Part shown: positions 28,022 to 42,031 of the stretch, in pieces
Layout of the letters: the number at the start of each line of letters is the position of its first letter
Position numbering within the stretch: the stretch's first letter is position 1
Assembly: GCA_009929845.1 (NCBI GenBank)
Contig: RZZM01000003.1
Span: 1 to 49,988, forward strand
DNA length: 49,988 nucleotides
Direction: 5' to 3'
Source: Spartobacteria bacterium
Lineage (GTDB): Bacteria; Verrucomicrobiota; Kiritimatiellia; RZYC01
The notes under the pieces: generated by a model
What the model was told of the DNA's origin: nothing
Database searches by the model: none
Seen by the model: the letters and a program-made list of their open reading frames with translations, nothing else
Position numbers and translations under genes: made by a program

Positions 28022-28207
28022 TTACCAACTGGCCTTGATCACCCCGGGAATCTTGCCTTCGGAGGCCAGTTCCCGGAAGCAAATCCGGCAAAGTTGAAAT
28101 TTCCTGATATACGCGCGCGGACGGCCGCAGCGACGGCACCGGCTGTATGACCGGGCGGCGAACTTCGGGGTCCGCTTTGATTTCGCAATTAATGATTTTT
28201 TAGCCAC
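28022..28207 (-). CDS. rpsN: 30S ribosomal protein S14 type Z (zinc-binding)
   Basis: 61 aa; [25 protein letters not shown]. Confidence 0.96.
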   Translation of the reverse strand: MAKKSLIAKSKRTPKFAARSYSRCRRCGRPRAYIRKFQLCRICFRELASEGKIPGVIKASW

Positions 28208-28227
28208 TGGTCTTTCCTCCGATAGTG

Positions 28228-28773
28228 TTACTGCGCCGTTGCAAAAGGCATTCCCATCATCTTCAACAGTTCACGCGCTTCGTCATCTGTCTGGGCGGTC
28301 GTAACAATCGTTACATCCATGCCATGGGTTGTCTTGATGTTATCCGGATCGATTTCGGGAAAGATACCCTGTTCCCGCAAACCGAGCGAGTAGTTACCAC
28401 GGCCGTCAAACGACGTTGCCGGCACCCCGCGGAAGTCGCGAATACGCGGCAAGGCGATATTGATCAACCGATCCAGAAATTCATACATCCGGTCGCCGCG
28501 CAGCGTCACCTTCAACCCGATGGGCATGCCCTCGCGCAACTTAAAGTTCGCAATACTCTTACGGGCCTTGTTGGTCAGCGGGATTTGGCCCGTGATCTTG
28601 GCCAGGTCACCCGCAATGGCCTTCATGGTGTCTTTATCCACGCTGGTGGGCACCCCGACATTGACAACCACTTTGGTAAAGCGGGGTACCTGCATGGCAT
28701 TGACATACCCGCGGCTTTTCCGCAGGGCATCGGCCACTTCTGTTTTATATTTTTCTTTCATGCGTGCAGTCAT
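28228..28773 (-). CDS. rplE: 50S ribosomal protein L5
   Basis: [19 protein letters not shown]...[38 protein letters not shown]. Confidence 0.97.
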   Translation of the reverse strand: MTARMKEKYKTEVADALRKSRGYVNAMQVPRFTKVVVNVGVPTSVDKDTMKAIAGDLAKITGQIPLTNKARKSIANFKLREGMPIGLKVTLRGDRMYEFLDRLINIALPRIRDFRGVPATSFDGRGNYSLGLREQGIFPEIDPDNIKTTHGMDVTIVTTAQTDDEARELLKMMGMPFATAQ

Positions 28774-28813
28774 GATCTATCCTTGTCGTTTCCGAAAAAT
28801 GTAACGCGGGGCC

Positions 28814-29092
28814 TCACCCTGCTTTTTTCTTCCCGCGGCCCGTTCCGGCCTCGTGCAAAGCCAGATTGGAGACATTGATGGGAGCCTCTTTTTCAACGAT
28901 ACCGCCTTGGGGATTGTCCTGGGACTTGCGCAAATGCTTCTTCACGAAGTTGAGCCCCTCGACGAGCGCGCGTCCCGCAGCCGCTTCCACCTGCAACACC
29001 TTGCCGGTTTTCCCTTTGTCTTCACCGGCCACGGCAATCACGATATCGCCTTTCTTAATATGCGATTTGATGCTTGTTTTTTTTATCTTCAT
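28814..29092 (-). CDS. rplX: 50S ribosomal protein L24
   Basis: HIKKGDIVIAVAGEDKGKTGKVLQV...VEGLNFVKKHLRKSQ. Confidence 0.95.
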   Translation of the reverse strand: MKIKKTSIKSHIKKGDIVIAVAGEDKGKTGKVLQVEAAAGRALVEGLNFVKKHLRKSQDNPQGGIVEKEAPINVSNLALHEAGTGRGKKKAG

Positions 29093-29457
29093 TAGAGAAC
29101 CTCTGGCGCCAATGAAATGACTTTCATAAAATTCTTTTCGCGCAATTCCCGGGCCACCGGTCCGAAAATGCGTGTTCCACGCGGATTCATCTGCTCGTCC
29201 ACGATGACGACCGCATTGTGGTCAAAGCTCAGGTATGAACCATCCGGGCGGCGCAACGGGTGTTTGGTGCGCACGATAAGCCCCTTGAGCACATCCCCTT
29301 TTTTGACCATTCCGCGCGGCTGCGCTTCCTTCACTGCAATGCGGATGACATCGCCCACATGAGCGACCGTCTTACGCTGGCCCAGTACGCCTATGCACTG
29401 AACAACGCGCGCCCCCGTGTTATCCGCCACATCCAATCTTGTTTCCGTCGTAATCAT
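29092..29457 (-). CDS. rplN: 50S ribosomal protein L14
   Basis: [26 protein letters not shown]...[29 protein letters not shown]. Confidence 0.97.
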   Translation of the reverse strand: MITTETRLDVADNTGARVVQCIGVLGQRKTVAHVGDVIRIAVKEAQPRGMVKKGDVLKGLIVRTKHPLRRPDGSYLSFDHNAVVIVDEQMNPRGTRIFGPVARELREKNFMKVISLAPEVL

Positions 29458-29480
29458 AACAACAACCTGCCCATCCGGGG

Positions 29481-29747
29481 TTAGTTCCCTTTCCGTGTAA
29501 TTTCGACAAGCCGCCAGCGTTTCATTCGGCTGTAAGGCCGGGTTTCCGTGATGATGACCCGATCGCCGATTTTTGCTTCGTTGTTCTCGTCGTGCACATG
29601 AAACTTTTTGGACCGCGTCATTTCCTTCCCGTACAGGGGATGGCGCACCCGACGCTCAGAACGAACGACGATGGTTTTGTTCATGGCGTCGCTGATGACG
29701 ATGCCTTCACGTGTCTTGCGCAAATTTCGCTGAACTACTGTTGTCAT
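29481..29747 (-). CDS. rpsQ: 30S ribosomal protein S17
   Basis: [54 protein letters not shown]. Confidence 0.96.
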   Translation of the reverse strand: MTTVVQRNLRKTREGIVISDAMNKTIVVRSERRVRHPLYGKEMTRSKKFHVHDENNEAKIGDRVIITETRPYSRMKRWRLVEITRKGN

Positions 29748-29950
29748 GCCTTTACCTCTTCAACCTTCTGCCGTTCCTTGACAATCGTCTTGATCCGGGC
29801 CATGGCGCGACGCAGATCCTTGATGCGTGAGGGTTTTTCCACCTGTCCGCTGATCTGCTGAAGCCTCAGATTAAACATTTCCTGCTTAACCTCGCGGCTC
29901 CGCTGCTCGAGTTCTTCGCTTGTCAATTCTCTTAATTCACTTGCTTTCAT
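29744..29950 (-). CDS. rpmC: 50S ribosomal protein L29
   Basis: [56 protein letters not shown]. Confidence 0.96.
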   Translation of the reverse strand: MKASELRELTSEELEQRSREVKQEMFNLRLQQISGQVEKPSRIKDLRRAMARIKTIVKERQKVEEVKA

Positions 29951-29968
29951 AGTAAAACATCCTGCGCC

Positions 29969-30379
29969 TTATCCGTGCTGATGGCGTTGTATGAACCTGG
30001 TGGGGATGGGCAGTTTCGCCGCGGCCAGGCGCATCGCGTTGCGCGCCACCGACTCGGGCACCCCATCCATTTCAAAGAGCATCGTGCCCGGGTTGACGAC
30101 CGCGACCCATTTATCCACGGCGCCTTTACCCTTACCCATACGCACTTCCAGCGGTTTCTTGCTAATCGATTTATCGGGGAAGATGCGAATCCACAGTTTT
30201 CCCTTACGTTTCATGGCGCGGTTAATCGTCACACGGCACGCCTCAATCTGGGTGTTGGTAATCCAGGCGCCCTTGAGCCCCTGCAACCCATACTCGCCGA
30301 ATGCGATGGTATTGCCGGAATTGGCAGTCCCACGCCGTTTTCCGCGTTGAACCTTGCGGAACTTCACTCTTTTAGGCAT
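29969..30379 (-). CDS. rplP: 50S ribosomal protein L16
   Basis: [54 protein letters not shown]. Confidence 0.96.
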   Translation of the reverse strand: MPKRVKFRKVQRGKRRGTANSGNTIAFGEYGLQGLKGAWITNTQIEACRVTINRAMKRKGKLWIRIFPDKSISKKPLEVRMGKGKGAVDKWVAVVNPGTMLFEMDGVPESVARNAMRLAAAKLPIPTRFIQRHQHG

Positions 30380-31040
30380 AAGAGGCATTGAATTTCTCCT
30401 TCGTCATATCTTCAGATGCTTCTTGTTCTTTGCAAATCCAGACCTTGATGCCGATTTTGCCCGCGACGGTGTTGGCTTCCGCAAACCCATACTGCACATT
30501 GGCGCGCAGCGTATGCAACGGAATTTTACCTTCCTTGTAGCCGGAACGGCGCGCCAGTTCGGCCCCGCCAAGTCGGCCCGCGGTTTCCACCTTGATACCC
30601 AGTACCCCCATATCCATGGCCATCTGGACCGCGCGTTTGATGGCGCGGCGGAATGACACACGGCGCTGAAGCTGAAAGGCAATGTTCTCAGCAACGAGCT
30701 GGGCGTTGGTGTCCGGATTCTTAACTTCTTTTACTTCAGGATAAATTTCCTTACCGGTCATCTTGGCAATATCATCGCGTAAACGCTCGATATCTGCGCC
30801 TTTGCGGCCGATCACGATGGCAGGACGTGCAGTGTAGATGGTCACCCTGGCGCGATTGGCATAGCGCTCGATGATTACATCCGCAACGGCAGCATCCTTG
30901 AGTCGCTCTTTAACGAGGTCACGGATCAACAAATCTTCGTGGAGTAAATCCCCGAATTCCTTTTTGTCCGCAAACCAGCGGGACCGCCAATCCTTGTTGA
31001 CAGTTACCCTTAACCCTATTGGATTAACTTTCTGGCCCAA
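30372..31040 (-). CDS. rpsC: 30S ribosomal protein S3
   Basis: [40 protein letters not shown]...KH-type [20 protein letters not shown]. Confidence 0.97.
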   Translation of the reverse strand: MGQKVNPIGLRVTVNKDWRSRWFADKKEFGDLLHEDLLIRDLVKERLKDAAVADVIIERYANRARVTIYTARPAIVIGRKGADIERLRDDIAKMTGKEIYPEVKEVKNPDTNAQLVAENIAFQLQRRVSFRRAIKRAVQMAMDMGVLGIKVETAGRLGGAELARRSGYKEGKIPLHTLRANVQYGFAEANTVAGKIGIKVWICKEQEASEDMTKEKFNASYA

Positions 31041-31079
31041 AACGAACTCCTTTCCTAACGAATGCTTACCTTAATGTGT

Positions 31080-31427
31080 TTACTTACGACCCGCTTTTTT
31101 CTCACTTAAGATTATGCGGATATGACTGAATTTCTTTTCAATTGGGCTGACCATACCCCGCGCACGCGGCCAGTACCGGCGCATCCGCGGACCTTCGTCA
31201 ACCACCGCCTCTTTCACGATCAGATCGTCGGCTGAGAGCCCGGCATTATTCTCCGCATTGGCAATGGCGGATTTCAGCGTTTTCCCTATCTGGAAGGCTG
31301 CTTTACGTTGGCTTGCCTGTGTAATGCTCAAAGCTACCGGCACAGGACGCCCCTGTATGGCACGCGCAACGTCACGCGCCTTTGACGGCGACATTCTTAC
31401 ATATTTTGTTATAGCTCTTACTTCCAT
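31080..31427 (-). CDS. rplV: 50S ribosomal protein L22
   Basis: AITKYVRMSPSKARDVARAIQGRPVPVAL...VDEGPRMRRYWPRARGMVSPIEKKFSHIRIILSE. Confidence 0.96.
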   Translation of the reverse strand: MEVRAITKYVRMSPSKARDVARAIQGRPVPVALSITQASQRKAAFQIGKTLKSAIANAENNAGLSADDLIVKEAVVDEGPRMRRYWPRARGMVSPIEKKFSHIRIILSEKKAGRK

Positions 31428-31453
31428 AACTTCTATCTCACTGCTCCGGCGTA

Positions 31454-31469
31454 TCCCGTTTTTACGGGA
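31454..31469. repeat. Hairpin TCCCGT-TTTT-ACGGGA in the rpsS-rplV gap
   Basis: Perfect 6-bp inverted repeat read directly. Confidence 0.85.
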
Positions 31470-31493
31470 ACTCCTCTGTTAATTCTTCTCTAC

Positions 31494-31508
31494 TCCCGTT
31501 TTTCGGGG
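31494..31508. repeat. Second hairpin with the same core, (T)CCCG-TTTTT-CGGG(G)
   Basis: 4-bp perfect stem plus a closing wobble; core CCCGTTTTT(A)CGGG is shared with 31454-31469. Confidence 0.7.
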
Positions 31509-31630
31509 ACACTCTTCCAGCGGGCGAAAGCGATTACTGTACGCATTTATTTTTTCAATGCCAGCTAAACTTTATAAAAAACTAATTTTTTTTATGTTGA
31601 ACTGACATCCGCCGCTTTTTCAGCGTTTTT

Positions 31631-31671
31631 GCGCACAGAACAAGCCCCTCTAACGGGACTTGTTCCTGCGC
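31631..31671. repeat. Long imperfect hairpin in the rpsS-rplV gap
   Basis: GCGCA-ca-GAACAAG-c-CCC-tctaac-GGG-a-CTTGTTC-c-TGCGC; arms pair over 5+7+3 bp. Confidence 0.85.
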
Positions 31672-31684
31672 TAAATTTGTCCAA

Positions 31685-31969
31685 CTACTTGAGCGCTACA
31701 GTTTTATCGGTAGCGGCCCCATGACGTCTGAATGCACGCGTCGGGGAGAACTCGCCCAAGCGATGGCCAACCATATTCTCGGTAACGAATACGGATACAA
31801 AAATTTTTCCGTTATGTACGGCAAAAGTGTGCCCCACAAATTCCGGAAGAATCATGGAACGGCGTGACCAGGTCTTGATCACACGCTTGTCCCCGGACAC
31901 ATTCATCTTCTCCACTTTCTGAAGAAGCTTGGGCTCCACATAAAAACCTTTTTTAATTGAACGGGCCAT
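31685..31969 (-). CDS. rpsS: 30S ribosomal protein S19
   Basis: [23 protein letters not shown]...[48 protein letters not shown]. Confidence 0.97.
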   Translation of the reverse strand: MARSIKKGFYVEPKLLQKVEKMNVSGDKRVIKTWSRRSMILPEFVGHTFAVHNGKIFVSVFVTENMVGHRLGEFSPTRAFRRHGAATDKTVALK

Positions 31970-31972
31970 AGC

Positions 31973-32800
31973 TTATTTCTTCCTTCTCTTTACGATAAAC
32001 TTGTTTGACGGTTTACGTTTGGAGCGGGTGCGTTTGCCCTTGGACAACTGCCCCCACGGAGAACAAGGATGCCCGCCGCCGGAACTGCGACCCTCGCCGC
32101 CGCCCATCGGGTGATCGACCGGGTTCATCGCCACGCCGCGCACGGTGGGACGGATACCCAGGTGCCGTTTACGCCCTGCCTTTCCGCTTGTTATGCTCTC
32201 ATGCTCAATATTGCCAATCTGTCCGATGGTGGCGAAGCACTCGATACTGATCATGCGAATCTCGCCGGAAGGCAGTTTGACATTGGCATAGTTTCCATCA
32301 CGGGACATCAACTGCGCCGAACCACCCGCGGTACGCACAAGCTGTCCGCCCCGCCCGGCATACAACTCGATATTATGGACCGGCAGCCCCAACGGAATCT
32401 TCGCCAGCGGCAGGGTGTTGCCTTCCACCGGTTCCGCATCCGGACCCGACATGACGCTCTGCCCAACTTGCAGGCCCGTGGTCGCCAGGATATACCGCTT
32501 TTCGCCGTCCGCATAATTCAACAGAGCAATGCGGGCCGAGCGGTTCGGGTCATATTCGATCGAGGCCACTTTGGCCGGAATACCCACTTTATCCCGTTTA
32601 AAATCAATTTTCCGGTAGTGGCGTTTGTGGCCGCCGCCGCGATGCCGCACCGTAATACGCCCGGCGGAATTGCGCCCGGCGTGTGATTTCTGTGATTCCA
32701 CCAGCGCACGTTCCGGCTCACTCTTGGTGATATCCGAAAAATCCGACAAAACGGTAAAGCGCCGGCTTGGTGTATATGGTCTGTTTTTCTTTAGGCCCAT
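31973..32800 (-). CDS. rplB: 50S ribosomal protein L2
   Basis: [30 protein letters not shown]...[29 protein letters not shown]. Confidence 0.98.
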   Translation of the reverse strand: MGLKKNRPYTPSRRFTVLSDFSDITKSEPERALVESQKSHAGRNSAGRITVRHRGGGHKRHYRKIDFKRDKVGIPAKVASIEYDPNRSARIALLNYADGEKRYILATTGLQVGQSVMSGPDAEPVEGNTLPLAKIPLGLPVHNIELYAGRGGQLVRTAGGSAQLMSRDGNYANVKLPSGEIRMISIECFATIGQIGNIEHESITSGKAGRKRHLGIRPTVRGVAMNPVDHPMGGGEGRSSGGGHPCSPWGQLSKGKRTRSKRKPSNKFIVKRRKK

Positions 32801-32814
32801 GGCTCCCGTTCTCC

Positions 32815-33099
32815 TTACGTCAAATCAATCTTGCTGTCTTTGGATAATGTTACAACCGCGCGCTTCCAGTCCGCGGTCCGCCCGAAATTAACGGTACGTT
32901 CGCGACGTTTTTTACCTTTGCGCTGCATGGTATTGACCTTGTCGACCTTGACCTTGAACAACTCCTCCACGGCCCGCTTGATGTCAATCTTGTTGGCATC
33001 GCGCGCCACCTTGAAGATGTACTTGTTCTCGGTATCGGTAAGGCGCGTGCCTTTCTCGGTCAATAACAGTTTTTTTACGATATCATACGAATCTTTCAT
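32815..33099 (-). CDS. rplW: 50S ribosomal protein L23
   Basis: [50 protein letters not shown]. Confidence 0.96.
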   Translation of the reverse strand: MKDSYDIVKKLLLTEKGTRLTDTENKYIFKVARDANKIDIKRAVEELFKVKVDKVNTMQRKGKKRRERTVNFGRTADWKRAVVTLSKDSKIDLT

Positions 33100-33740
33100 G
33101 ACTCACTCCCTGCCGTCCCTTGCAGACGGCCTGTCAGCTCCTGCGCGCCCTCTTTGGTCATAACGATCAGGGGATAGCGCATAATCTGATAGGTGTTGAC
33201 GGACTCGGCGGAAGTCACTTCCACCTTGGGAATATTCCTGGAGGCCAGCGCCACATTATCGCCCACGCGGTCCATCACAAACAACGCGCCCCGATTCCCT
33301 TCAAGATTTTTCACAAGCGAAGCGAAATCGCGCGTCTTTGAGCTTTCCAGGTGCATACCGTCCAGCACAATCACCTGGCCGGCGGCCACTTTTTCACTGA
33401 ATGCCCGGCGAAACGCCAGCCGCGCCACCTTCTTCAACACTTTTTTGTTATAGCTGCGGGGACGAGGACCAAACGCCACGCCGCCGCCGCGCCAGACCGG
33501 CGACTGACGATAGCCCGCGCGGGCCCGGCCCGTGCCCTTCTGTTTCCATGGCTTTTTATTGCTGCCGGCCACTTCGCCCTTGTTGCGCGTTGACGCCGAC
33601 CCCTGCCGCTGATTGGCCTGATAGGCCACGATCGCGTCGTGCAGTGCCTGCGTGCCTTTTTCAAAAATCAGCAGATCATCGGCCAGATCAAACTCGCCAA
33701 CCTGTTCACCCTTCATATTGCGTACTGGTAACTTACTCAT
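33096..33740 (-). CDS. rplD: 50S ribosomal protein L4
   Basis: [19 protein letters not shown]...KPWKQKGTGRARAGYRQSPVWRGGGVAFGPRPRSY; start at 33740 overlaps the rplC stop. Confidence 0.96.
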   Translation of the reverse strand: MSKLPVRNMKGEQVGEFDLADDLLIFEKGTQALHDAIVAYQANQRQGSASTRNKGEVAGSNKKPWKQKGTGRARAGYRQSPVWRGGGVAFGPRPRSYNKKVLKKVARLAFRRAFSEKVAAGQVIVLDGMHLESSKTRDFASLVKNLEGNRGALFVMDRVGDNVALASRNIPKVEVTSAESVNTYQIMRYPLIVMTKEGAQELTGRLQGTAGSES

Positions 33741-34381
33741 GACGCCTTCGCCGCTTTCTTGATAGATTTTCTGACAAACAAAATGCCGCCCGTCGGCCCC
33801 GGAACCGAACCGTGTACGAGGATGCAATTATCCTCAGGACGCACCTGAACGATCTTCAGGTTCTGCGCGGTCACCCGCGTATTTCCCAATTGGCCGGGCA
33901 TTTTCTTATTCTTGAAGATGCGCGCCGGCGATTCACACTGGCCGACCGAGCCGGGCCGACGATGGGTTCCGGAACCGTGCGAAGCACGACCGCCGCCCAT
34001 GCCATGGCGTTTCATCACACCCTGGAACCCGCGTCCCTTGGTCTTTCCGATCACATCCACATGCGAGATACCTTCGAAGAGATCGGCCGAAAACGAATCG
34101 CCCACCTTAACCCCGGCATCTTCCGCGCCCAGACGGACTTCGCGCAGGACATGCATCGCGTCCAATTCATTTTTCTTGAAATGCCCCGTCAACGGTTTCG
34201 TCAAGCGATGCGATTTCTGCTCGCCAAAGCCCAGTTGCACCGCTTCATACCCGTCGGCTTCCATCGTTTTCTTCTGTACAACCACACAGGGGCCGACCTG
34301 AAGGACCGTCACAGGGATCTGCCGTCCGTCCTCATCAAACACCTGGGCCATACCCACTTTTTTTCCAATTAAACCATTCAT
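33737..34381 (-). CDS. rplC: 50S ribosomal protein L3
   Basis: [32 protein letters not shown]...[29 protein letters not shown]. Confidence 0.97.
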   Translation of the reverse strand: MNGLIGKKVGMAQVFDEDGRQIPVTVLQVGPCVVVQKKTMEADGYEAVQLGFGEQKSHRLTKPLTGHFKKNELDAMHVLREVRLGAEDAGVKVGDSFSADLFEGISHVDVIGKTKGRGFQGVMKRHGMGGGRASHGSGTHRRPGSVGQCESPARIFKNKKMPGQLGNTRVTAQNLKIVQVRPEDNCILVHGSVPGPTGGILFVRKSIKKAAKAS

Positions 34382-34389
34382 AGCTATTC

Positions 34390-34698
34390 TCAGATCTTAA
34401 TGGTAATGTCCACGCCAGCCGGCAGGTTCAGTTTCTTCAGTTCATCCACGGTCTTGGCCGTAGGATCGATGATGTCGAGCAGCCGCTTGTGCGTGCGTAT
34501 CTCAAACTGTTCCATCGATTTTTTGTTAACGTGCGGACTCCGGTTTACACAGAATCGTTCAATCCGTGTACGCAGGGGAATGGGCCCGGCCACGCGTGCA
34601 CCCGTCCGCTTGGCCGTCTCGACAATGTCACGCGACGACTGATCAAGCAACCGGTGATCGTATGCTTTCAATCGTATTCTTATCCGTTGATTGCTCAT
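34390..34698 (-). CDS. rpsJ: 30S ribosomal protein S10
   Basis: [73 protein letters not shown]. Confidence 0.98.
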   Translation of the reverse strand: MSNQRIRIRLKAYDHRLLDQSSRDIVETAKRTGARVAGPIPLRTRIERFCVNRSPHVNKKSMEQFEIRTHKRLLDIIDPTAKTVDELKKLNLPAGVDITIKI

Positions 34699-34711
34699 AG
34701 TATAAACTTCC

Positions 34712-36844
34712 TCATCGGTTCAAAATACTTTCCTGGATCGTTTCTGGCACAATCTCAAAATGTTTTGGTTCCATGGAGTAACTCGCCCGTCCTTTTGTCA
34801 GCGACCGCAAACTGGTTGCGTAGCCGAACAATTCCGACAGCGGCACATCCGCTCTAATTATCTGGGCGACTTCCGTCGCCTCCATCTGCTTCACTCGTCC
34901 ACGGCGACCATTGATATCACCGAGTACGTCGCCCATACACTCTTCGGGCGTAATTATTTCAAGCGCCATGATCGGCTCCAGCAACTGCGGGTGTCCGGTC
35001 TTCACCGCGTCCCGCAGCGCCATCACAGCCGCCGTACGAAACGCGATATCCGTTGAATCCGTCGGGTGTACCGTTGCCCCGACAATATCCACGGCCATGT
35101 CAACCAACGGATAGTTGCCGAGAACGCCGGTGGCCAGACCATCCTTGATGCCGTTTATCGCGGCATCCCGGAATTCAGCGGGCAGCTTCATCTGGGAAAC
35201 GTGACATTCAATCACAGTACCCTGGCTCCGTTCCCGCGGCTTCACCGCGAGAACAATGTGAGCAAACTGCCCTCTTCCGCCAATCTCACGCTCAAAAGTG
35301 TTTTCCGCCTGTGCTTCGCCACTGATCGTTTCTCGATAGGCGACCATGGGTTTGCCGGCACGGGCCTGCACCTTAAACTCGCGGAACATGCGATCTTTCA
35401 GGATCTCGAGGTGAAGCTCACCCATTCCGCGGATAATGGTTTGCCCTGTTTCTTCATCCATTGCAATCTTAAAAGTTGGATCTTCTTCAGATAATGCATC
35501 CAGGGCGTCCTGCAAGGACTTTTTGTCGGCCTGGGAGCGGGGTTCAATGGCCATGGCCATGACCGGATCCGGAAAATCAATACGTTCGAGGATCACCGGC
35601 TGGTTTTCAGCGCACAAGGTATCCCCGGTGGTGACCTGCTTCATGCCCGCGATACCGCCGATTTCACCGGCGTACAAGGCATCGACCTCCTCGCGGTGGT
35701 TGGCATGGAGGCGCACGATACGCCCCAGCCGATCGCGTTTCTGCGTGCGCGGGTTGTAGACGTTCTGTCCTTTTTTAAGGATGCCCGAATAGACCCTGAC
35801 AAAGGCCAGTTTACCGATGTACGGATCCGTGGCGATCTTGAACGCCAAACAGCTTAACGGGGCCTGGTCATTGCACTCGCGTTCAACAATTTCTTCGGTT
35901 TTTGGGTGATGGCCCTGCACATGATCAATATCGATCGGGGAAGGAAGGTAGCGGCAAACAGCGTCCAGCAACGGTTGAATGCCCTTGTTTTTCAGGGCGG
36001 AGCCGCACAGAACGGGAACAATCGTGTTGCTGAGGGTCAGGCGACGGATGGCGTGCATGAGGATTTCGCCGTCCACATTGGCATTGACCATGTACGCTTC
36101 CAACACCTTTTCATCTTTTTCAGCCAGGGTTTCGACCAGTCCACCCCGTTCAAGTTCCGCATGATCCCGCATGCCATGGGGAATTTCGCATTCGATGACC
36201 TCTGCGCCGAGTGTTCCCTCATCAAAACAAAGCATGCGCATACTGAGCAGGTCGATCACGCCGCAAAAATCATCCTCCGCGCCCACCGGCAACTGCAATG
36301 GCACGACCGGGGCCGCCAGTTTCTCGCGTAATTGACGGAGCACCCGTTCAAAATTGGCCCCCATGCGGTCCATCTTGTTGACAAACGCCAAGCAGGGGAT
36401 TTTGTAGTGCTTGGCCTGCCGCCACACTGTTTCGGACTGCGGCTGAACGCCGGCCACCCCGCAAAAGATACCCACGGCGCCATCCAGCACACGCAAGGCG
36501 CGCTCGACCTCCACCGTGAAATCCACATGTCCGGGCGTATCAATGATGTTGATCTGGTGGTCATGCCAAAAACAGGTTGTCGCCGCGCTCGTGATCGTGA
36601 TGCCGCGTTCCTGTTCCTGTGCCATCCAGTCCATGACCGCGGTGCCGTCATGCACCTCGCCCATCTTGTACAGGCGACCGGTATAAAACAACATTCGCTC
36701 GGAGGTGGTCGTTTTCCCCGCGTCAATATGGGCCATGATGCCGATATTACGGATACGCGCCAAAGGCGAACGGCGTCCCTCAGCTTCACGTGAAGCTGCG
36801 GCACTCCTCTCTTTCGTCTTCGGCTGTTCCATTACGGCCACCAT
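34712..36844 (-). CDS. fusA: Elongation factor G with about 25-aa N-terminal extension
   Basis: [51 protein letters not shown] and NKMDRMGAN; gene order rpsG-fusA-rpsJ. Confidence 0.97.
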   Translation of the reverse strand: MVAVMEQPKTKERSAAASREAEGRRSPLARIRNIGIMAHIDAGKTTTSERMLFYTGRLYKMGEVHDGTAVMDWMAQEQERGITITSAATTCFWHDHQINIIDTPGHVDFTVEVERALRVLDGAVGIFCGVAGVQPQSETVWRQAKHYKIPCLAFVNKMDRMGANFERVLRQLREKLAAPVVPLQLPVGAEDDFCGVIDLLSMRMLCFDEGTLGAEVIECEIPHGMRDHAELERGGLVETLAEKDEKVLEAYMVNANVDGEILMHAIRRLTLSNTIVPVLCGSALKNKGIQPLLDAVCRYLPSPIDIDHVQGHHPKTEEIVERECNDQAPLSCLAFKIATDPYIGKLAFVRVYSGILKKGQNVYNPRTQKRDRLGRIVRLHANHREEVDALYAGEIGGIAGMKQVTTGDTLCAENQPVILERIDFPDPVMAMAIEPRSQADKKSLQDALDALSEEDPTFKIAMDEETGQTIIRGMGELHLEILKDRMFREFKVQARAGKPMVAYRETISGEAQAENTFEREIGGRGQFAHIVLAVKPRERSQGTVIECHVSQMKLPAEFRDAAINGIKDGLATGVLGNYPLVDMAVDIVGATVHPTDSTDIAFRTAAVMALRDAVKTGHPQLLEPIMALEIITPEECMGDVLGDINGRRGRVKQMEATEVAQIIRADVPLSELFGYATSLRSLTKGRASYSMEPKHFEIVPETIQESILNR
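36775..36804. repeat. 30-bp near-palindrome with a perfect 18-bp core in the 5' coding region of fusA
   Basis: GTCCCTCAGCTTCAC|GTGAAGCTGCGGCAC; core CAGCTTCACGTGAAGCTG (36781-36798) is a perfect palindrome and the flanking arms match at 4 of 6 bp. Confidence 0.9.
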
Positions 36845-36865
36845 AGTTCAACTCATTTTTGCAGG

Positions 36866-37336
36866 CTACCAGCGGTAGTGGGCAAAGGCCTTGTTGGCCT
36901 GCGCCATTTTATGTGTATCATCCCGCTTTTTAATCGAAGAACCCTGTCCCTTATAGGCATCCATCAATTCATTGGCCAGCGCGCGGGACATCGCCTGCCC
37001 CTTCTTGGCCCGGGAATAGTTAACGATCCAGCGCATGGCCAGGGATAACTGGCGGTTGCCACTGACTTCCATCGGCACCTGATAGGTAGCGCCACCGACC
37101 CGACGTGATTTCACTTCGAGGCGGGGTTTCACATTATCAAGCGCGATCTCGAAAACCCGCAACGGGTTTTCATTTAATGTCTGTTCAATCCGGTCCAGGG
37201 CGCCGTACACGATTCCCTGGGCCACAGATTTCTTACCACGTTCCATTATGCTGGTGATCATGCGGCCCAACAGTACACTGTTGTACTTCGGATCAGGCAT
37301 AATTTCACGTTTTTCGGCGCGTCTTCTTCTTGCCAT
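36866..37336 (-). CDS. rpsG: 30S ribosomal protein S7
   Basis: MARRRRAEKREIMPDPKYNSVLLGRMITSIMERGKKSVAQGIVYGALDRI. Confidence 0.97.
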   Translation of the reverse strand: MARRRRAEKREIMPDPKYNSVLLGRMITSIMERGKKSVAQGIVYGALDRIEQTLNENPLRVFEIALDNVKPRLEVKSRRVGGATYQVPMEVSGNRQLSLAMRWIVNYSRAKKGQAMSRALANELMDAYKGQGSSIKKRDDTHKMAQANKAFAHYRW

Positions 37337-37348
37337 AACTCAGCTTCC

Positions 37349-37723
37349 TTATGCTTTCGGCCTTTTAGTTCCGTACTTCGAGCGACCGCGTTTACGGCCG
37401 TCCACGCCCAGGCAGTCCAGCGCACCACGAACGATGTGATAACGGACACCCGGCAAATCCTTTACACGACCGCCACGCACAAGAACCATGCTATGTTCCT
37501 GGATATTGTGTCCCTCACCGGGAATATATGCCGTGATTTCTTCCCCATTGGTCAGGCGTACACGGGCAATTTTCCGCAGAGCTGAATTTGGTTTCTTGGG
37601 TGTCTGCGTCTTTACAACCAGACAAACGCCCCTACGCTGGGGGCAATTCGAAAGCGCGCGCGCCTTGCTCTTGCGCGTCGGCTTTTCTCTTCCTTGTCGT
37701 ACTAACTGATTAATCGTTGGCAT
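37349..37723 (-). CDS. rpsL: 30S ribosomal protein S12
   Basis: [60 protein letters not shown]; start placed at 37723. Confidence 0.98.
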   Translation of the reverse strand: MPTINQLVRQGREKPTRKSKARALSNCPQRRGVCLVVKTQTPKKPNSALRKIARVRLTNGEEITAYIPGEGHNIQEHSMVLVRGGRVKDLPGVRYHIVRGALDCLGVDGRKRGRSKYGTKRPKA

Positions 37724-37795
37724 ATCTTTTCTTTCCTCAGGCAAAACACAAGGGCGCAACCTATCAAAGACTTGCACCCCCTTGCAACTGTAACC

Positions 37796-41983
<4,188 letters not shown>

Positions 41984-42031
41984 TGTGTTCCTCCTGCTTA
42001 ACAGGCTTCAGCTTATTGTTGAAATATCCAA

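Noticed and set aside
31428-31684. A missed small gene in the rpsS-rplV gap
   Set aside because: No open frame of useful length on the minus strand; the sequence is AT-rich with hairpins and stops.
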